A stretch of DNA of 64,000 bases from Myxococcus sp. RHSTA-1-4. Its GTDB lineage: Bacteria > Myxococcota > Myxococcia > Myxococcales > Myxococcaceae. A program made the position numbers and the translations under genes. Where the stretch lies: NCBI RefSeq assembly GCF_020037125.1, contig NZ_JAIQDG010000003.1:124001-188000 (forward strand), given 5' to 3'. Of the stretch, positions 16,076 through 24,305 are shown in pieces (the first letter of the stretch is position 1; each line of letters begins with the position of its first letter). The notes beneath the pieces are model-generated. The model made no database searches and was not told the DNA's origin. It saw only the letters and a program-made list of their open reading frames with translations.

Positions 16076-17829
16076 GGGGGCCGGAACTGCCCGCGCTGAA
16101 GCACCCGACGGTGAACGCGGCGCTCGCGGCGACGGCGCGCGACACGTCCCATGTCCTCACCTTCGTGGACGCGGCGGAGCGCGAGGTGGCGCTGCCGTGG
16201 ACGGAGGTGCACCGCCGCGCGAGGCGCACGGCGGCGGGGCTGGCGCGGCTGGGCGTGAGGGAGGGGGACCGGGTGGCGCTGTTGCTGCCCACGTCGCCGG
16301 GCTTCATGGACGCGTACTTCGGGGCGCTGCTGGCGGGGGCGGTGCCGGTGCCGCTGTACCCGCCGGTGCGGCTGGGGCGTCTGGACGAGTACCACCGGGC
16401 CACGGCGCGGATGCTCCAGGTGACGGGGGCCGTGGTGGTGCTGACGGACTCGCGGGTGCGGCTGCTGCTGGGGCCGAGCGTGGAGCGCGCCCGGCCGCGC
16501 CTGGGCTGCCACACGGTGGACGAGGTGTCGCGAGGAGAGGAGGAGCGGGAGGTGCCGGTGCGCCCGGAGGCGCTGGGGCTCATCCAGTTCTCGTCCGGCT
16601 CCACGGTGGACCCGAAGCCGGTGGCGCTGACGCACGGGGCGCTGATGTCGCAGGTGGCGGCGCTGGAGGAGGCCATGCCGCTGCGGCCGGACTCGTCGCG
16701 GGTGGGCGTGAGCTGGCTGCCGCTGTACCACGACATGGGGCTCATCGGCTGCGTGCTGTCGGCGCTGTACTACCCGGGCAACCTGGTGCTGATTCCGCCG
16801 GAGGCCTTCCTGGCTCGGCCGGCGCTGTGGCTGCGGGCGCTGTCGCGGCACCGGGGCTTCATCTCTCCCGCGCCCAACTTCGCGTACGGGCTGTGCCTGA
16901 AGCGGGTGAAGGACGCGGAGCTGGAAGGGGTGGACCTGTCGTCCTGGAAGCACGCGCTGAATGGGGCGGAGCCGGTGTCCATGGACACGCTGCGCCGGTT
17001 CGCCCAGCGCTTCGAGCGCTGGGGCTTCTCCGCGCGGGCGCTGCGCCCGGTGTACGGGCTGTCCGAGGCGTCGCTGGCCGTCACCTTCCCGCCGGAGGGC
17101 CGGGGCCCGCGCTCGCTGAGCGTGGATGCCGGGGTGCTGGCGAAGGAGGGGCGGGCGGAGGAGGGGAAGCGGGAGCTGGTGAGCGTGGGCGCGCCGGTGG
17201 CGGGCTTCGAGGTGGAGGTGCGCGATGCGGACGGCGTGGCGCTGCCGGAGCGGAGGGTGGGGCGCGTCTTCGCGAGGGGGCCGTCGCTGATGTCGGGCTA
17301 CTTCGGAGACGTGGATGCGACCGGGAGGGCGCTGTCGGCCGACGGGTGGCTGGACACGGGAGACCTGGGCTTCCTCGCGGAGGGGGAGCTGTACCTCACG
17401 GGGCGGGCCAAGGACGTGGTCATCATCCGGGGGGCCAACCACGCGCCGCAGGCGTTCGAGGAGCCGCTCCAGGCGGTGGAGGGCGTGCGTACGGGCTGCG
17501 CGGTGGCGCTGGGCTTCACGCCCGAGGGTGGCCAGGACGAGGCGCTGCTCATCCTCGCGGAGCGGGCGGGGGAGGGCGGCGATGAAGCGGTGGAGGAGCG
17601 GATTCGCGCGGCGGTGGTGGAGGCCACGGGCGTGCGGCCGCACACGGTGAGGCTGCTGGAGCCCGGAACGCTGCCGCGCACGTCGAGCGGCAAGCTGCGC
17701 CGGTCCGAGGCGCTGCGGCGCTACCTGGCAGGAGAGCTGACGCCGCCAAAGAAGGTGGGCATGGTGGGCATGGCGGTGGAGATGGCGAAGAGCGCACTGG
17801 CCATGGCGAGGGCGGAGCACGACTCGTGA
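16072..17829 (+). CDS. Fatty acyl-AMP ligase (AMP-dependent synthetase family)
   Basis: A 585-residue adenylating enzyme. Motifs: FSSGSTVDPKPVALTH (phosphate loop), SWLPLYHDMGLIG (typical of FAAL enzymes), YGLSEASLAVTFPP, WLDTGDLGFLAEGELYLTGRAKDVVIIRG, and the C-terminal PRTSSGKLRR with the catalytic Lys. The HDMGLI and RGANH blocks favour the fatty acyl-AMP ligase branch, which loads fatty acids onto an ACP rather than CoA. The start GTG overlaps the ACP stop (GTGA). It most likely loads the adjacent ACP. Confidence 0.9.
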   Translation: MRGPELPALKHPTVNAALAATARDTSHVLTFVDAAEREVALPWTEVHRRARRTAAGLARLGVREGDRVALLLPTSPGFMDAYFGALLAGAVPVPLYPPVRLGRLDEYHRATARMLQVTGAVVVLTDSRVRLLLGPSVERARPRLGCHTVDEVSRGEEEREVPVRPEALGLIQFSSGSTVDPKPVALTHGALMSQVAALEEAMPLRPDSSRVGVSWLPLYHDMGLIGCVLSALYYPGNLVLIPPEAFLARPALWLRALSRHRGFISPAPNFAYGLCLKRVKDAELEGVDLSSWKHALNGAEPVSMDTLRRFAQRFERWGFSARALRPVYGLSEASLAVTFPPEGRGPRSLSVDAGVLAKEGRAEEGKRELVSVGAPVAGFEVEVRDADGVALPERRVGRVFARGPSLMSGYFGDVDATGRALSADGWLDTGDLGFLAEGELYLTGRAKDVVIIRGANHAPQAFEEPLQAVEGVRTGCAVALGFTPEGGQDEALLILAERAGEGGDEAVEERIRAAVVEATGVRPHTVRLLEPGTLPRTSSGKLRRSEALRRYLAGELTPPKKVGMVGMAVEMAKSALAMARAEHDS

Positions 17830-17844
17830 GCGTGACGGAGAAGG

Positions 17845-18215
17845 TGGCGTGCGTCGCGTGCGGCGTTGCGTGGGCACGAGCCGCGACGAGGTGGGAGCGC
17901 GCCGCGTGAGGCGTTGCGTGAGCACGAGCCGCGACGAGATGGGAGCGCGCCGCGTGAGGCGTTGCGTGGGCACGAGCCGCGACGAGGTGGGAGCGCGCCG
18001 CGTGAGGCGTTGCGTGAGCACGAGCCGCGACGAGGGCGTTGCGTGGGCACGAGCCGCGACGAGGTGGGAGCGCGCCGCGTGAGGCGTTGCGTGAGCACGA
18101 GCCGCGACGAGGTGGGAGCGCGCCGCGCCAGGCGTTGCGTGAGCACGAGCCGCGACGAGATGGGAGCGCGCCGCGCCAGGCGTTGCGTGGGCATGTGTCA
18201 TGGCGAGGGGGGAGT
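17845..18215 (+). repeat. 48-bp tandem repeat array inside the PKS operon
   Basis: The intergenic space between the ligase and the FAD enzyme is filled by tandem copies of a 48-bp unit. The anchor GCCGCGACGAG starts at 17880, 17928, 17976, 18024, 18053, 18101 and 18149; steps are 48 bp except one of 29 bp, a 19-bp deletion. The last copy, near 18190, is degenerate. Units alternate small variants (gagcacgag versus gggcacgag; gaggtg versus gagatg; cgtgag versus cgccag). Five of the six frames stay open over much of it, so it produces long spurious readings on both strands. Confidence 0.93.
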
Positions 18216-18299
18216 GCGCCGAGCGAGCCGGCGCGCGGTGGATGCCGCCGAGGAGCAGGCGGAGCACGCGCCGGTCGCGGTGCGGGCGGAGCGCGCCCC

Positions 18300-19397
18300 G
18301 TGAAACGGTACGACGTCGCCGTGGTGGGCGGAGGGCCCGCGGGGCTGGCGGTGGCCATCACCGCCACGTCGCGCGGGCTGAACACGGTGGTGCTGGAGCG
18401 GGCGGCGGTGCCCGCCGACAAGGCCTGTGGTGAGGGACTGATGCCCTCGGGCCTGGCCGCGTTGGACCGGCTGGGCGCGCTGCCCCACCTGGACCGCAAG
18501 GAGAGCGCGCCCTTCGTGGGCATCCGCTACGTGCAGGAGGACGGCACCACGGCGGAGGGCCTGCTACCGGCGCCCGGAGGGCTCGGCGTGCGGCGCGTGG
18601 CCTTGTCCTCCGCGCTGGTGGCGAGGGCGCGCGAGGTCGGCGTGGAGTTGCGCGAGCGCACCCAGGTGCTGTCACACCGGCGCAGCCCTGACGCGGTGAT
18701 GCTGGAGACGGCGGACGGCCCGGTGGAGGCGAGGATGCTGGTGGCGGCGGACGGGCTGGGCTCGCCGCTGCGGCGCGCGGAGGGCCTGGACGTGGAGTTC
18801 GCCGGCCCGAGGCGCTTCGGGCTGCGGCGGCACTTTCAGGTGGCGCCGTGGACGCCGTACGTGGAGGTGCACTTCGCGGACGGAGTGGAGGCGTACGTCA
18901 CGCCGGCGGGAGCGCGGCGCGTGGGCCTCGCCTTTCTCTGGGAGGACGGCGTGGTGGAGGGGCGCGTGGGCTTCGACACGCTGCTGGCGCGCTTTCCCCG
19001 CCTCGCGGAGCGGCTCGCGGGCATGGAGCCGGACTCCCAGGTGCGAGGCGCCGGGCCCCTGGCGCGAGTGGCGAGGGCCCGCGTGGCGGACCGCTTCGCG
19101 CTGGTGGGAGACGCGGCGGGCTACGTGGACGCGCTGACGGGAGAGGGGCTGTCCCTGGCCTTCGCGTGCGCGGAGTCCCTGGGCATGCTGTTGCCGGACG
19201 CGCTGGTGAAGGGCGCCACGCATGAGGCCTTGCGCCCCTACGAGGCGTGCTTCCAGCGCGTGTTCCGCAAGTACGCCTGGACGACGCAAGCCCTCCTCAT
19301 GCTGGCGCGCCGTCCCAGGCTGCGCCGCCCCGTGGTGCGCCTGCTGGGGAAGGCGCCCTGGCTCTTCGAGCGCATCCTCCACGCGGTGGTGGCCTGA
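18300..19397 (+). CDS. FAD-dependent oxidoreductase (geranylgeranyl reductase/SrsC-like)
   Basis: A 365-residue flavoprotein: N-terminal Rossmann YDVAVVGGGPAGLAVAI, FAD block KACGEGLMPSGLAAL, VAADGLGSPLRR and the second FAD site FALVGDAAGYVDALTGEGLSLAF. This is the group of membrane-lipid reductases and aromatic hydroxylases that includes SrsC, which hydroxylates alkylresorcinols to quinols; in this operon a hydroxylation of the PKS product is the likely role. GTG 18300 is chosen as it starts exactly at the FAD domain; reading upstream runs into the tandem repeat. Last gene of the operon. Confidence 0.9.
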   Translation: MKRYDVAVVGGGPAGLAVAITATSRGLNTVVLERAAVPADKACGEGLMPSGLAALDRLGALPHLDRKESAPFVGIRYVQEDGTTAEGLLPAPGGLGVRRVALSSALVARAREVGVELRERTQVLSHRRSPDAVMLETADGPVEARMLVAADGLGSPLRRAEGLDVEFAGPRRFGLRRHFQVAPWTPYVEVHFADGVEAYVTPAGARRVGLAFLWEDGVVEGRVGFDTLLARFPRLAERLAGMEPDSQVRGAGPLARVARARVADRFALVGDAAGYVDALTGEGLSLAFACAESLGMLLPDALVKGATHEALRPYEACFQRVFRKYAWTTQALLMLARRPRLRRPVVRLLGKAPWLFERILHAVVA

Positions 19398-19422
19398 GCC
19401 GGCGAGCGCCAGCCATGACTCC

Positions 19423-20004
19423 TCAGTGATGTCTGGTTTGAGTGCGCTCCAGCGTGAACTCGGTGAGCAGCCTCTTGACCACGTCTTCCGAGCGGAGGTT
19501 CTTCATCCGCTGGTGGAAGAGCTCTCCATCCCGCTCCCATTGATCGGTGACCTGGACGGCGACCTTGGCGGGGGGGGAACCGCAGTTGGAGACACGGACG
19601 TGCAGTTCACCGAGGTAGACGACCTTTCCCGCCTCGACCTCGAAGGGGGCGTACAGCTGGGTTGCCAGGGGAGGGAGCTGGTCGATGCGGTGGGCGCCGG
19701 CATGGACCTCCCTGATGGAGAGGTACCCGGGCGGCTCCTGGAGGTCATGCTTGCGGAACGGGTCGTTCACGGGAATCACTCCCGTTCTCTTGTGCGCGTA
19801 TGAGTCGTCCTCGTAGTGGAAGGCGACCGGAGGGGTCTCCCCTTGCTCGCAATCCGTGGTGAGCCGGGTGGAGACGACAATCAGCCCGCTCCCGGGCCTC
19901 TCCGAAAGGCTGTAGTCACCCGCGACATCCCGGGTGTTGTTCCTTCCAGCACCACAGGCCGCGCAAATCCACACGGACATCACCAGGAACAGCCGCGCAT
20001 TCAT
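19423..20004 (-). CDS. Hypothetical lipoprotein
   Basis: A 193-residue lipoprotein with signal peptide and lipobox ICAAC (Cys17). The mature part is a beta-rich domain with PPVAFHYEDD, a LYAPFEVEAGKVVYLGELHVRV strand pair and one conserved-looking Cys, ending in a charged helix (SEDVVKRLLTEFTLERT). No family recognised. It converges on the FAD enzyme gene 25 bp away. Confidence 0.75.
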   Translation of the reverse strand: MNARLFLVMSVWICAACGAGRNNTRDVAGDYSLSERPGSGLIVVSTRLTTDCEQGETPPVAFHYEDDSYAHKRTGVIPVNDPFRKHDLQEPPGYLSIREVHAGAHRIDQLPPLATQLYAPFEVEAGKVVYLGELHVRVSNCGSPPAKVAVQVTDQWERDGELFHQRMKNLRSEDVVKRLLTEFTLERTQTRHH

Positions 20005-20300
20005 GTTCGTCTCCAGAGACCAGACGGGGTGAGCTGTCTTTTAGTCCGGAACGAGCGCTCCCAGCCACGACCGCCGCCATCAGGCAGGGAGACTGAAGAG
20101 TTCCAGTGCCGGGCTCCTCCCTGAGCATGCGCACGGTGTTCGGTCAGTCGTGAGGAGCAGCTTCGTTGACAACCTGCTGGATTGCAAGCGCTGCTGAGGA
20201 TGTCAGGGGTATGGTGCATGCTGGACACATGAGCGAGAACATCCTGGTGCAGGGAGAGGGGCGGCTTGCGAGGGGGCACGTGGGGCCGCATTCTGGGGAC

Positions 20301-20867
20301 ATGAGCGACAAGCCACGACCACCGGAAGACGCGTACGAGGAACTGGAGCGCCTCCCTCCGAACGTCGTCGGCGAAATCATCGCGGGGGAGCTGTACGTGA
20401 GCCCCCGGCCGCGCGTGGTCCATGGCCGGGCAGCAGGGCGGCTCTTCAAGCGACTGATGCCCTTCGATGAGGAGCCGGGGCAGGAAGGTCCTGGGGGCTG
20501 GGTGCTCATGATTGAGCCCGAGCTGCATCTGGGCCGCGACGTCCTGGTTCCCGGCCTCGCGGGCTGGCGGCGTGAGCGGATGCCCGAGCTTCCCGACGTC
20601 GTCGGCGTGGAGCTCGCGCCCGACTGGCTCTGCGAGGTGCTCTCCCCTTCGACGGAGACGCTCGACCGGGCCCGGAAGATGGCTGTGTACGCCCGGGAAG
20701 GCGTGAAGCACCTGTGGCTCGTGGACCCGCGCGTCCAGATGCTGGAGGTCTACCGGCTGGAGAATGGCCGGTGGCTCCTGCTGGGCACGCACACCGGGAA
20801 CGACAAGGTGCACGCCGAGCCCTTCGAGGTGCTCCCCATGGACCTGTCCTCCCTCTGGGCGCGCTGA
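20301..20867 (+). CDS. Uma2-family (DUF820) putative restriction endonuclease, copy 1
   Basis: A 188-residue protein of the PD-(D/E)XK-fold Uma2/DUF820 family. Visible blocks: YEELERLPPNVVGEIIAGELYVSPRP, MIEPELHLGRDVLVPGLAGWRRERMP (catalytic E and D), DWLCEVLSPSTETLDRARKMAVYAREGVKHLWLVDP. These proteins are widespread in cyanobacteria and myxobacteria; the biological role is unproven. ATG 20301 is chosen by alignment of the domain start. A second copy lies at 22.9-23.5 kb on the other strand. Confidence 0.88.
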   Translation: MSDKPRPPEDAYEELERLPPNVVGEIIAGELYVSPRPRVVHGRAAGRLFKRLMPFDEEPGQEGPGGWVLMIEPELHLGRDVLVPGLAGWRRERMPELPDVVGVELAPDWLCEVLSPSTETLDRARKMAVYAREGVKHLWLVDPRVQMLEVYRLENGRWLLLGTHTGNDKVHAEPFEVLPMDLSSLWAR

Positions 20868-20892
20868 CCCTCCGCGGGGCTCCATCCCTTCA

Positions 20893-20921
20893 TTGGAGCG
20901 ACTACTTGGAGCGACTACGCT
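20893..20921 (+). promoter_or_regulatory. Putative sigma-70-type promoter of the MBL-fold gene
   Basis: TTGGAG at 20893-20898, a 17-base spacer, and TACGCT at 20916-20921. The box lies inside a direct duplication of about 12 bp (ttggagcgactac). It ends 6 bases before a GTG at 20928. Confidence 0.45.
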
Positions 20922-20990
20922 GCGCCCGTGGCCTCCGTGGTCGGGGCCGGCCGGGGCTTCCCACGTCGACTTCCCTGGAGCGTCGTACCC

Positions 20991-22043
20991 ATGCGGCACG
21001 TGCTGACGACGAAGCGCCTTCGCCTGTTCCTCCTGCTGTGCGCGCCGTGGCTGGGTGGCTGTCTCTTCGCGGGCACGCGCCACCAGGGCCCGGTGACGGA
21101 CCACTTCGACGGCGAGCAGTTCGAGAACCTGGTGCCGGTCCGCCGGCTCACTCCGAGCGACGTGCTGGACGCGCTCCGCACCGAGCCTCGGGGCGTCTGG
21201 CGCGAGTACGAGGAGCATCCGCCGGGCAAGCCGCCGCCGGAGCGGGTGGGGCCGGGGCAGCTCCGGGTGACGTTCATCAACCACGCCACGGTGCTGCTCC
21301 AGGCGGACGGGCTGAACGTGCTGACGGACCCCATCTACTCGGACCGGCCGAGCCCGCTGTCCTTCGTGGGTCCCCGCCGCGTGCGCCCGCCGGGCATCCG
21401 CTTCGAGGACCTGCCGCCCATCGACGTGGTGGTGGTGAGCCACAACCATTATGACCACATGGACCTGCCCACGCTGCGCCGGCTGGAGGCGGCGCACCAG
21501 CCGCGCTTCATCGTCGGGCTGGGCAACAGGGCGCTGCTGGACGGCGAGGGCTTCGGACGGGTGGAGGAGCTGGACTGGTGGCAGTCCACCGAGGTGGCGC
21601 CGGGACAGACGGTGACGGCCGTGCCGGCGCAGCACCGCTCCAACCGGGGGCTCACGGACGTGTCCGCCGCGCTGTGGGCGGGCTACGTCCTGTCCACCTC
21701 GGGAGGGCCGGTTCTCTTCGCGGGGGACACGGGCTTCGGCCCGCAGTTCGCGATGATGGCCGAGCGCTTCGGGCCCATGCGGCTGTCGGTGCTGCCCATT
21801 GGCGCCTACCGTCCCAAGGCCTTCCGTCCCGTGCACATGGGGCCGAGGGAGGCGCTCCAGGCGCACAAGGTGCTGCGCTCGGCCACGTCGGTGGCCATGC
21901 ACTACGGCACCTTCGAGCTGGCCCTGGATGGCCAGGACGAGGCGAAGTACCTGCTGCTGCGGCTGCTGGCGCGAGAGAAGGAACGCCCGCGCTTCTGGGC
22001 CCTGGGCTTCGGCGAGGGGCGCGACGTGCCCCCGCTGGACTGA
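20991..22043 (+). CDS. MBL-fold metallo-hydrolase lipoprotein (NAPE-PLD/UlaG-like)
   Basis: A 350-residue zinc hydrolase of the metallo-beta-lactamase fold. Signal peptide with lipobox LGGC, then INHATVLLQ, VLTDPIYSDRPSPLSFVGPRRVRPPG, the metal motif SHNHYDHMD, a conserved PAQHRSNRG histidine, FAGDTGFG and the final HYGTFEL. This set is typical of the NAPE-PLD/RomA-like branch, which includes phospholipases; the substrate here is unknown. ATG 20991 gives a clean signal peptide; a leaderless GTG at 20928 would add 21 residues. Confidence 0.88.
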   Translation: MRHVLTTKRLRLFLLLCAPWLGGCLFAGTRHQGPVTDHFDGEQFENLVPVRRLTPSDVLDALRTEPRGVWREYEEHPPGKPPPERVGPGQLRVTFINHATVLLQADGLNVLTDPIYSDRPSPLSFVGPRRVRPPGIRFEDLPPIDVVVVSHNHYDHMDLPTLRRLEAAHQPRFIVGLGNRALLDGEGFGRVEELDWWQSTEVAPGQTVTAVPAQHRSNRGLTDVSAALWAGYVLSTSGGPVLFAGDTGFGPQFAMMAERFGPMRLSVLPIGAYRPKAFRPVHMGPREALQAHKVLRSATSVAMHYGTFELALDGQDEAKYLLLRLLAREKERPRFWALGFGEGRDVPPLD

Positions 22044-22199
22044 TTCAGGACGCGGATGAGTCCTGCCATGGAGCCGCCTCGGCCACGCGTTGGCCGCAGC
22101 GGTAACTCGCATGTTCGGAGTGCCGGGAGACCGAGGACCCGCGAAGCCCCAGGTCCTGTCTCCCATGCCACGACTTCTCGCCATGCCATTTCCCTGGGC

Positions 22200-22440
22200 C
22201 GCCATGCGCGGAATGGAGCGTCCGTTCCGCATGGCCCGCCAGGCACGCACCTCCCATGGCCCCCTCTCCACCTTGTCAGCTCCCCCGCCCGGGCCCCATG
22301 CCCGGAATGGAACTTCCATTCCGCGTGGCCTGCGCAGCCCTCACCGCTCCTCGGCCCTACCTCCCCGCCTTGTCACCTGCTCCGGGCCGCCATGCGCGGA
22401 ATGGAGCGTCCATTCCGAGTGACCCGCCGGGTCCTCGCCG
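22200..22440. repeat. Palindromic repeat array, three copies at 94-bp spacing
   Basis: Three copies of an 8-bp inverted repeat with a 3-bp spacer (GGAATGGA-N3-TCCATTCC or one mismatch) at 22210-22228, 22304-22322 and 22398-22416, exactly 94 bp apart. The flanks are also similar (ccatgcgc or ccatgccc before, gcatggcc/gcgtggcc/gagtgacc after), so the unit is an approximately 94-bp tandem repeat with a palindromic core. The same core recurs at 33.4-33.7 kb. Confidence 0.9.
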
Positions 22441-22540
22441 GTGGGGGGCCCCAGCCTCCCCGCCATGTCAGCCTCCTGGGGTAGCCACCCTGCCGCGGGA
22501 GGAGTGCTCTTTTCAGCGGAGCGTCACCCCACGGCGGGAA

Positions 22541-22898
22541 GGAGGGGATGGGGTATCTGGACGGTGGAGTAGCTGTACCTCATGCGCATGCGGGAGTCGG
22601 CGGCGGTGCTGGCGCCGCGGGGCTCCGGCACGCTTGCGCCTGGCGCGGAGCACGTCGAGACCGACATCGAGGGGCGCCCCGTTCGCGCCTTCTCCGATGC
22701 ACCGCCATGGCCCAGGCACAGCCAGGCGGTGCCCTGCCTCGTGCGAATCCCTACGCGCCACGAGTGAGTGCGGGACGCCGGCTCACCGGTTGAAGGGGTA
22801 CTCCTGAATCCAGTTGAAGCCGCAGTTGATGAGCAGGTGCTTGGAGTCGCCCACCTTCTTCAGTGCGCGGAAGAGTCTTCCTTGGACCTGCCCTGGCC
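22541..22898. pseudogene. Gene remnants between repeat array and Uma2 copy 2
   Basis: No complete gene is convincing here. On the plus strand 22582-22767 could encode a 61-residue peptide (MRMRESAAVLAPRG...) with ordinary composition but no recognised family. On the minus strand, 22783-22870 reads RALKKVGDSKHLLINCGFNW and ends IQEYPFNR, a stretch that looks like the end of a real protein whose upstream part is lost. I read this as a decayed region. Confidence 0.3.
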
Positions 22899-23486
22899 TC
22901 AGCGCCTGTGCCCGACGGACTGCCAGAGCCAGCCCAGCCGGAGCTCCACGTCCTCGAACGGGGCCACGCGGATGAGCGTGTCCTCCTCGCCGTAGACGCC
23001 CGTCTCCGTCCAGAGTCCGTTCACCAGCATATCGACGGTGAGCGTCCGTTCCTCCAGGTCGACGAACCACAGGTGCTGCACGCCGATGCGCGCGTAGAAG
23101 GGGCGTTTGATGCGCCGGTCATAGCCGCTCGTCGAGGGCGAGAGGACCTCACACACCCAATCCGGGGCGGTCGTCCAGCGTCCCTCGGGCGGCTCGGGGA
23201 CCCGCTCGCGCCGCCACCCGGCGAGGTCCGGGATGAACTCCGGCGAGCCCTCGACCTGCACGCCGGGCTCGACCCTGAGCCACCAGCCTCCTGGCCCCTT
23301 GGCCCCGAGCTGGAAGGGGCCATCCAGCTCACCGAAGAGCCGCAGCCCGAAATAGATGTGCCCGTCTCCTGGACGGACATGCGTATACAGCGTCCCCTCG
23401 ATGATCTCGCCCACCACGCCCTCCGGCAGGGCCTCGAGGTCGGCAAGGGTTGCGGGACCCTCCTGCTTTCGCGCGCCGTAGGCCAT
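22899..23486 (-). CDS. Uma2-family (DUF820) putative restriction endonuclease, copy 2
   Basis: A 195-residue paralogue of the protein at 20.3-20.9 kb, with the same order of blocks: LADLEALPEGVVGEIIEGTL, a VEPGVQV strand, EFIPDLAGWRRERVP, DWVCEVLSPSTSGYDRRIK and YARIGVQHLWFVDLEERTL. The PD-(D/E)XK residues (E in VEPGVQ, D in PDLAGW, E in CEVLSP) appear intact. The ATG at 23486 begins the family's usual N-terminus. Confidence 0.88.
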   Translation of the reverse strand: MAYGARKQEGPATLADLEALPEGVVGEIIEGTLYTHVRPGDGHIYFGLRLFGELDGPFQLGAKGPGGWWLRVEPGVQVEGSPEFIPDLAGWRRERVPEPPEGRWTTAPDWVCEVLSPSTSGYDRRIKRPFYARIGVQHLWFVDLEERTLTVDMLVNGLWTETGVYGEEDTLIRVAPFEDVELRLGWLWQSVGHRR

Positions 23487-23543
23487 GCTCGAAGTGTGGG
23501 CATATCAGCCTCGGCTGACAAGCGGCGCCCTATGGCCCGGGGG

Positions 23544-24281
23544 CTACAGCTTCATCCGCTTGAACATCCCCTCCGGAATGGTGCGGATGATGAGCATGAT
23601 GAGCGCCCAGATGCCGGGCACGTAGACCTCGTTCTTCCGCGCATCCGCGGCACGCAGCAGTCCGCGGGCCACCTTCTCCGGCGAGGCGAACAGCTTGTTC
23701 TTCGGCAGGTGCGCCGTCATCGGCGTGTCCACGAAGCCGGGCTTCACGGTGACGACGGCGACTCCGGACTTCGCCAGCCGGTTGCGCAGCCCCTGGAGGA
23801 ACACGTTCAGCGCGCCCTTCGACGCGCCGTACACGTAGTTGCTCTGCCGCCCGCGGTCTCCGGCCACGGACGAAATCACGACCATCGTCCCGGCCTTCTG
23901 CGCCTCGAAGCGGTTGGCCAGCACCGTGAGCAGCGACACCGCGCTCAGGAAGTTGGTGCGCAGCACCGCCTCCGTCGCGGCCCAGGACTTCTGCGCCTCG
24001 GCCTGGTCACCGAGCACGCCGTGCGCCAGCACCACCCCGTCCAGCCCGCCCAGCGCCGCGTACGCCGCGTCCACCAGCGCCTCGTGCGCGTTGAAGTCGT
24101 TCAGGTCCACCGCCCGCGACTCCACCTTCGCCGCGCCGCGCGTGGCGGCATCCTTCGTCACCGCGTCCAGGTTCGCCGCGTTGCGGCCGACGAGGTAGAG
24201 CGAGGCCCCGCGCGCGGCCAGGAGCCGCACCGTCGCCTGGGCAATGGCGCTGGTGGCGCCGAGGACGAGCACTTTCTTCAT
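23544..24281 (-). CDS. SDR-family reductase, DprE2-like
   Basis: A 245-residue short-chain dehydrogenase. NAD(P)-binding VLGATSAIAQATVRLLA, NNAG-equivalent VLAHGVLGD, catalytic Ser/Tyr/Lys in VVISSVAGDRG...YVYGASKGAL, and a C-terminal hydrophobic stretch (IWALIMLIIRTIP) suggesting membrane contact. Immediately downstream of a DprE1-like oxidase, this is best read as the DprE2 partner reducing the 2-keto intermediate to the arabinose epimer of a polyprenyl-phospho-pentose. It is the last gene of the operon, 24 bp after the oxidase. Confidence 0.88.
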   Translation of the reverse strand: MKKVLVLGATSAIAQATVRLLAARGASLYLVGRNAANLDAVTKDAATRGAAKVESRAVDLNDFNAHEALVDAAYAALGGLDGVVLAHGVLGDQAEAQKSWAATEAVLRTNFLSAVSLLTVLANRFEAQKAGTMVVISSVAGDRGRQSNYVYGASKGALNVFLQGLRNRLAKSGVAVVTVKPGFVDTPMTAHLPKNKLFASPEKVARGLLRAADARKNEVYVPGIWALIMLIIRTIPEGMFKRMKL

Positions 24282-24305
24282 GGGGTGGGCAATCTCGAGG
24301 AGAGG

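Noticed and set aside
14839..18267. Minus-strand open reading of over 1100 residues across the PKS operon
   Set aside because: It is antisense to five well-supported genes, is rich in His, Arg and Pro, and shows no domain.
17866..18303. Long readings through the 48-bp repeats (145 residues here, and up to over 1000 residues on the minus strand)
   Set aside because: They arise from a GC-rich tandem repeat without stops, with composition of Arg/His/Gly repeats, and the real FAD gene starts exactly after them.
22200..22440. CRISPR array
   Set aside because: The units are 94 bp, the conserved core is a 19-bp palindrome, the spacers are similar to each other, and no cas gene is present in the window.
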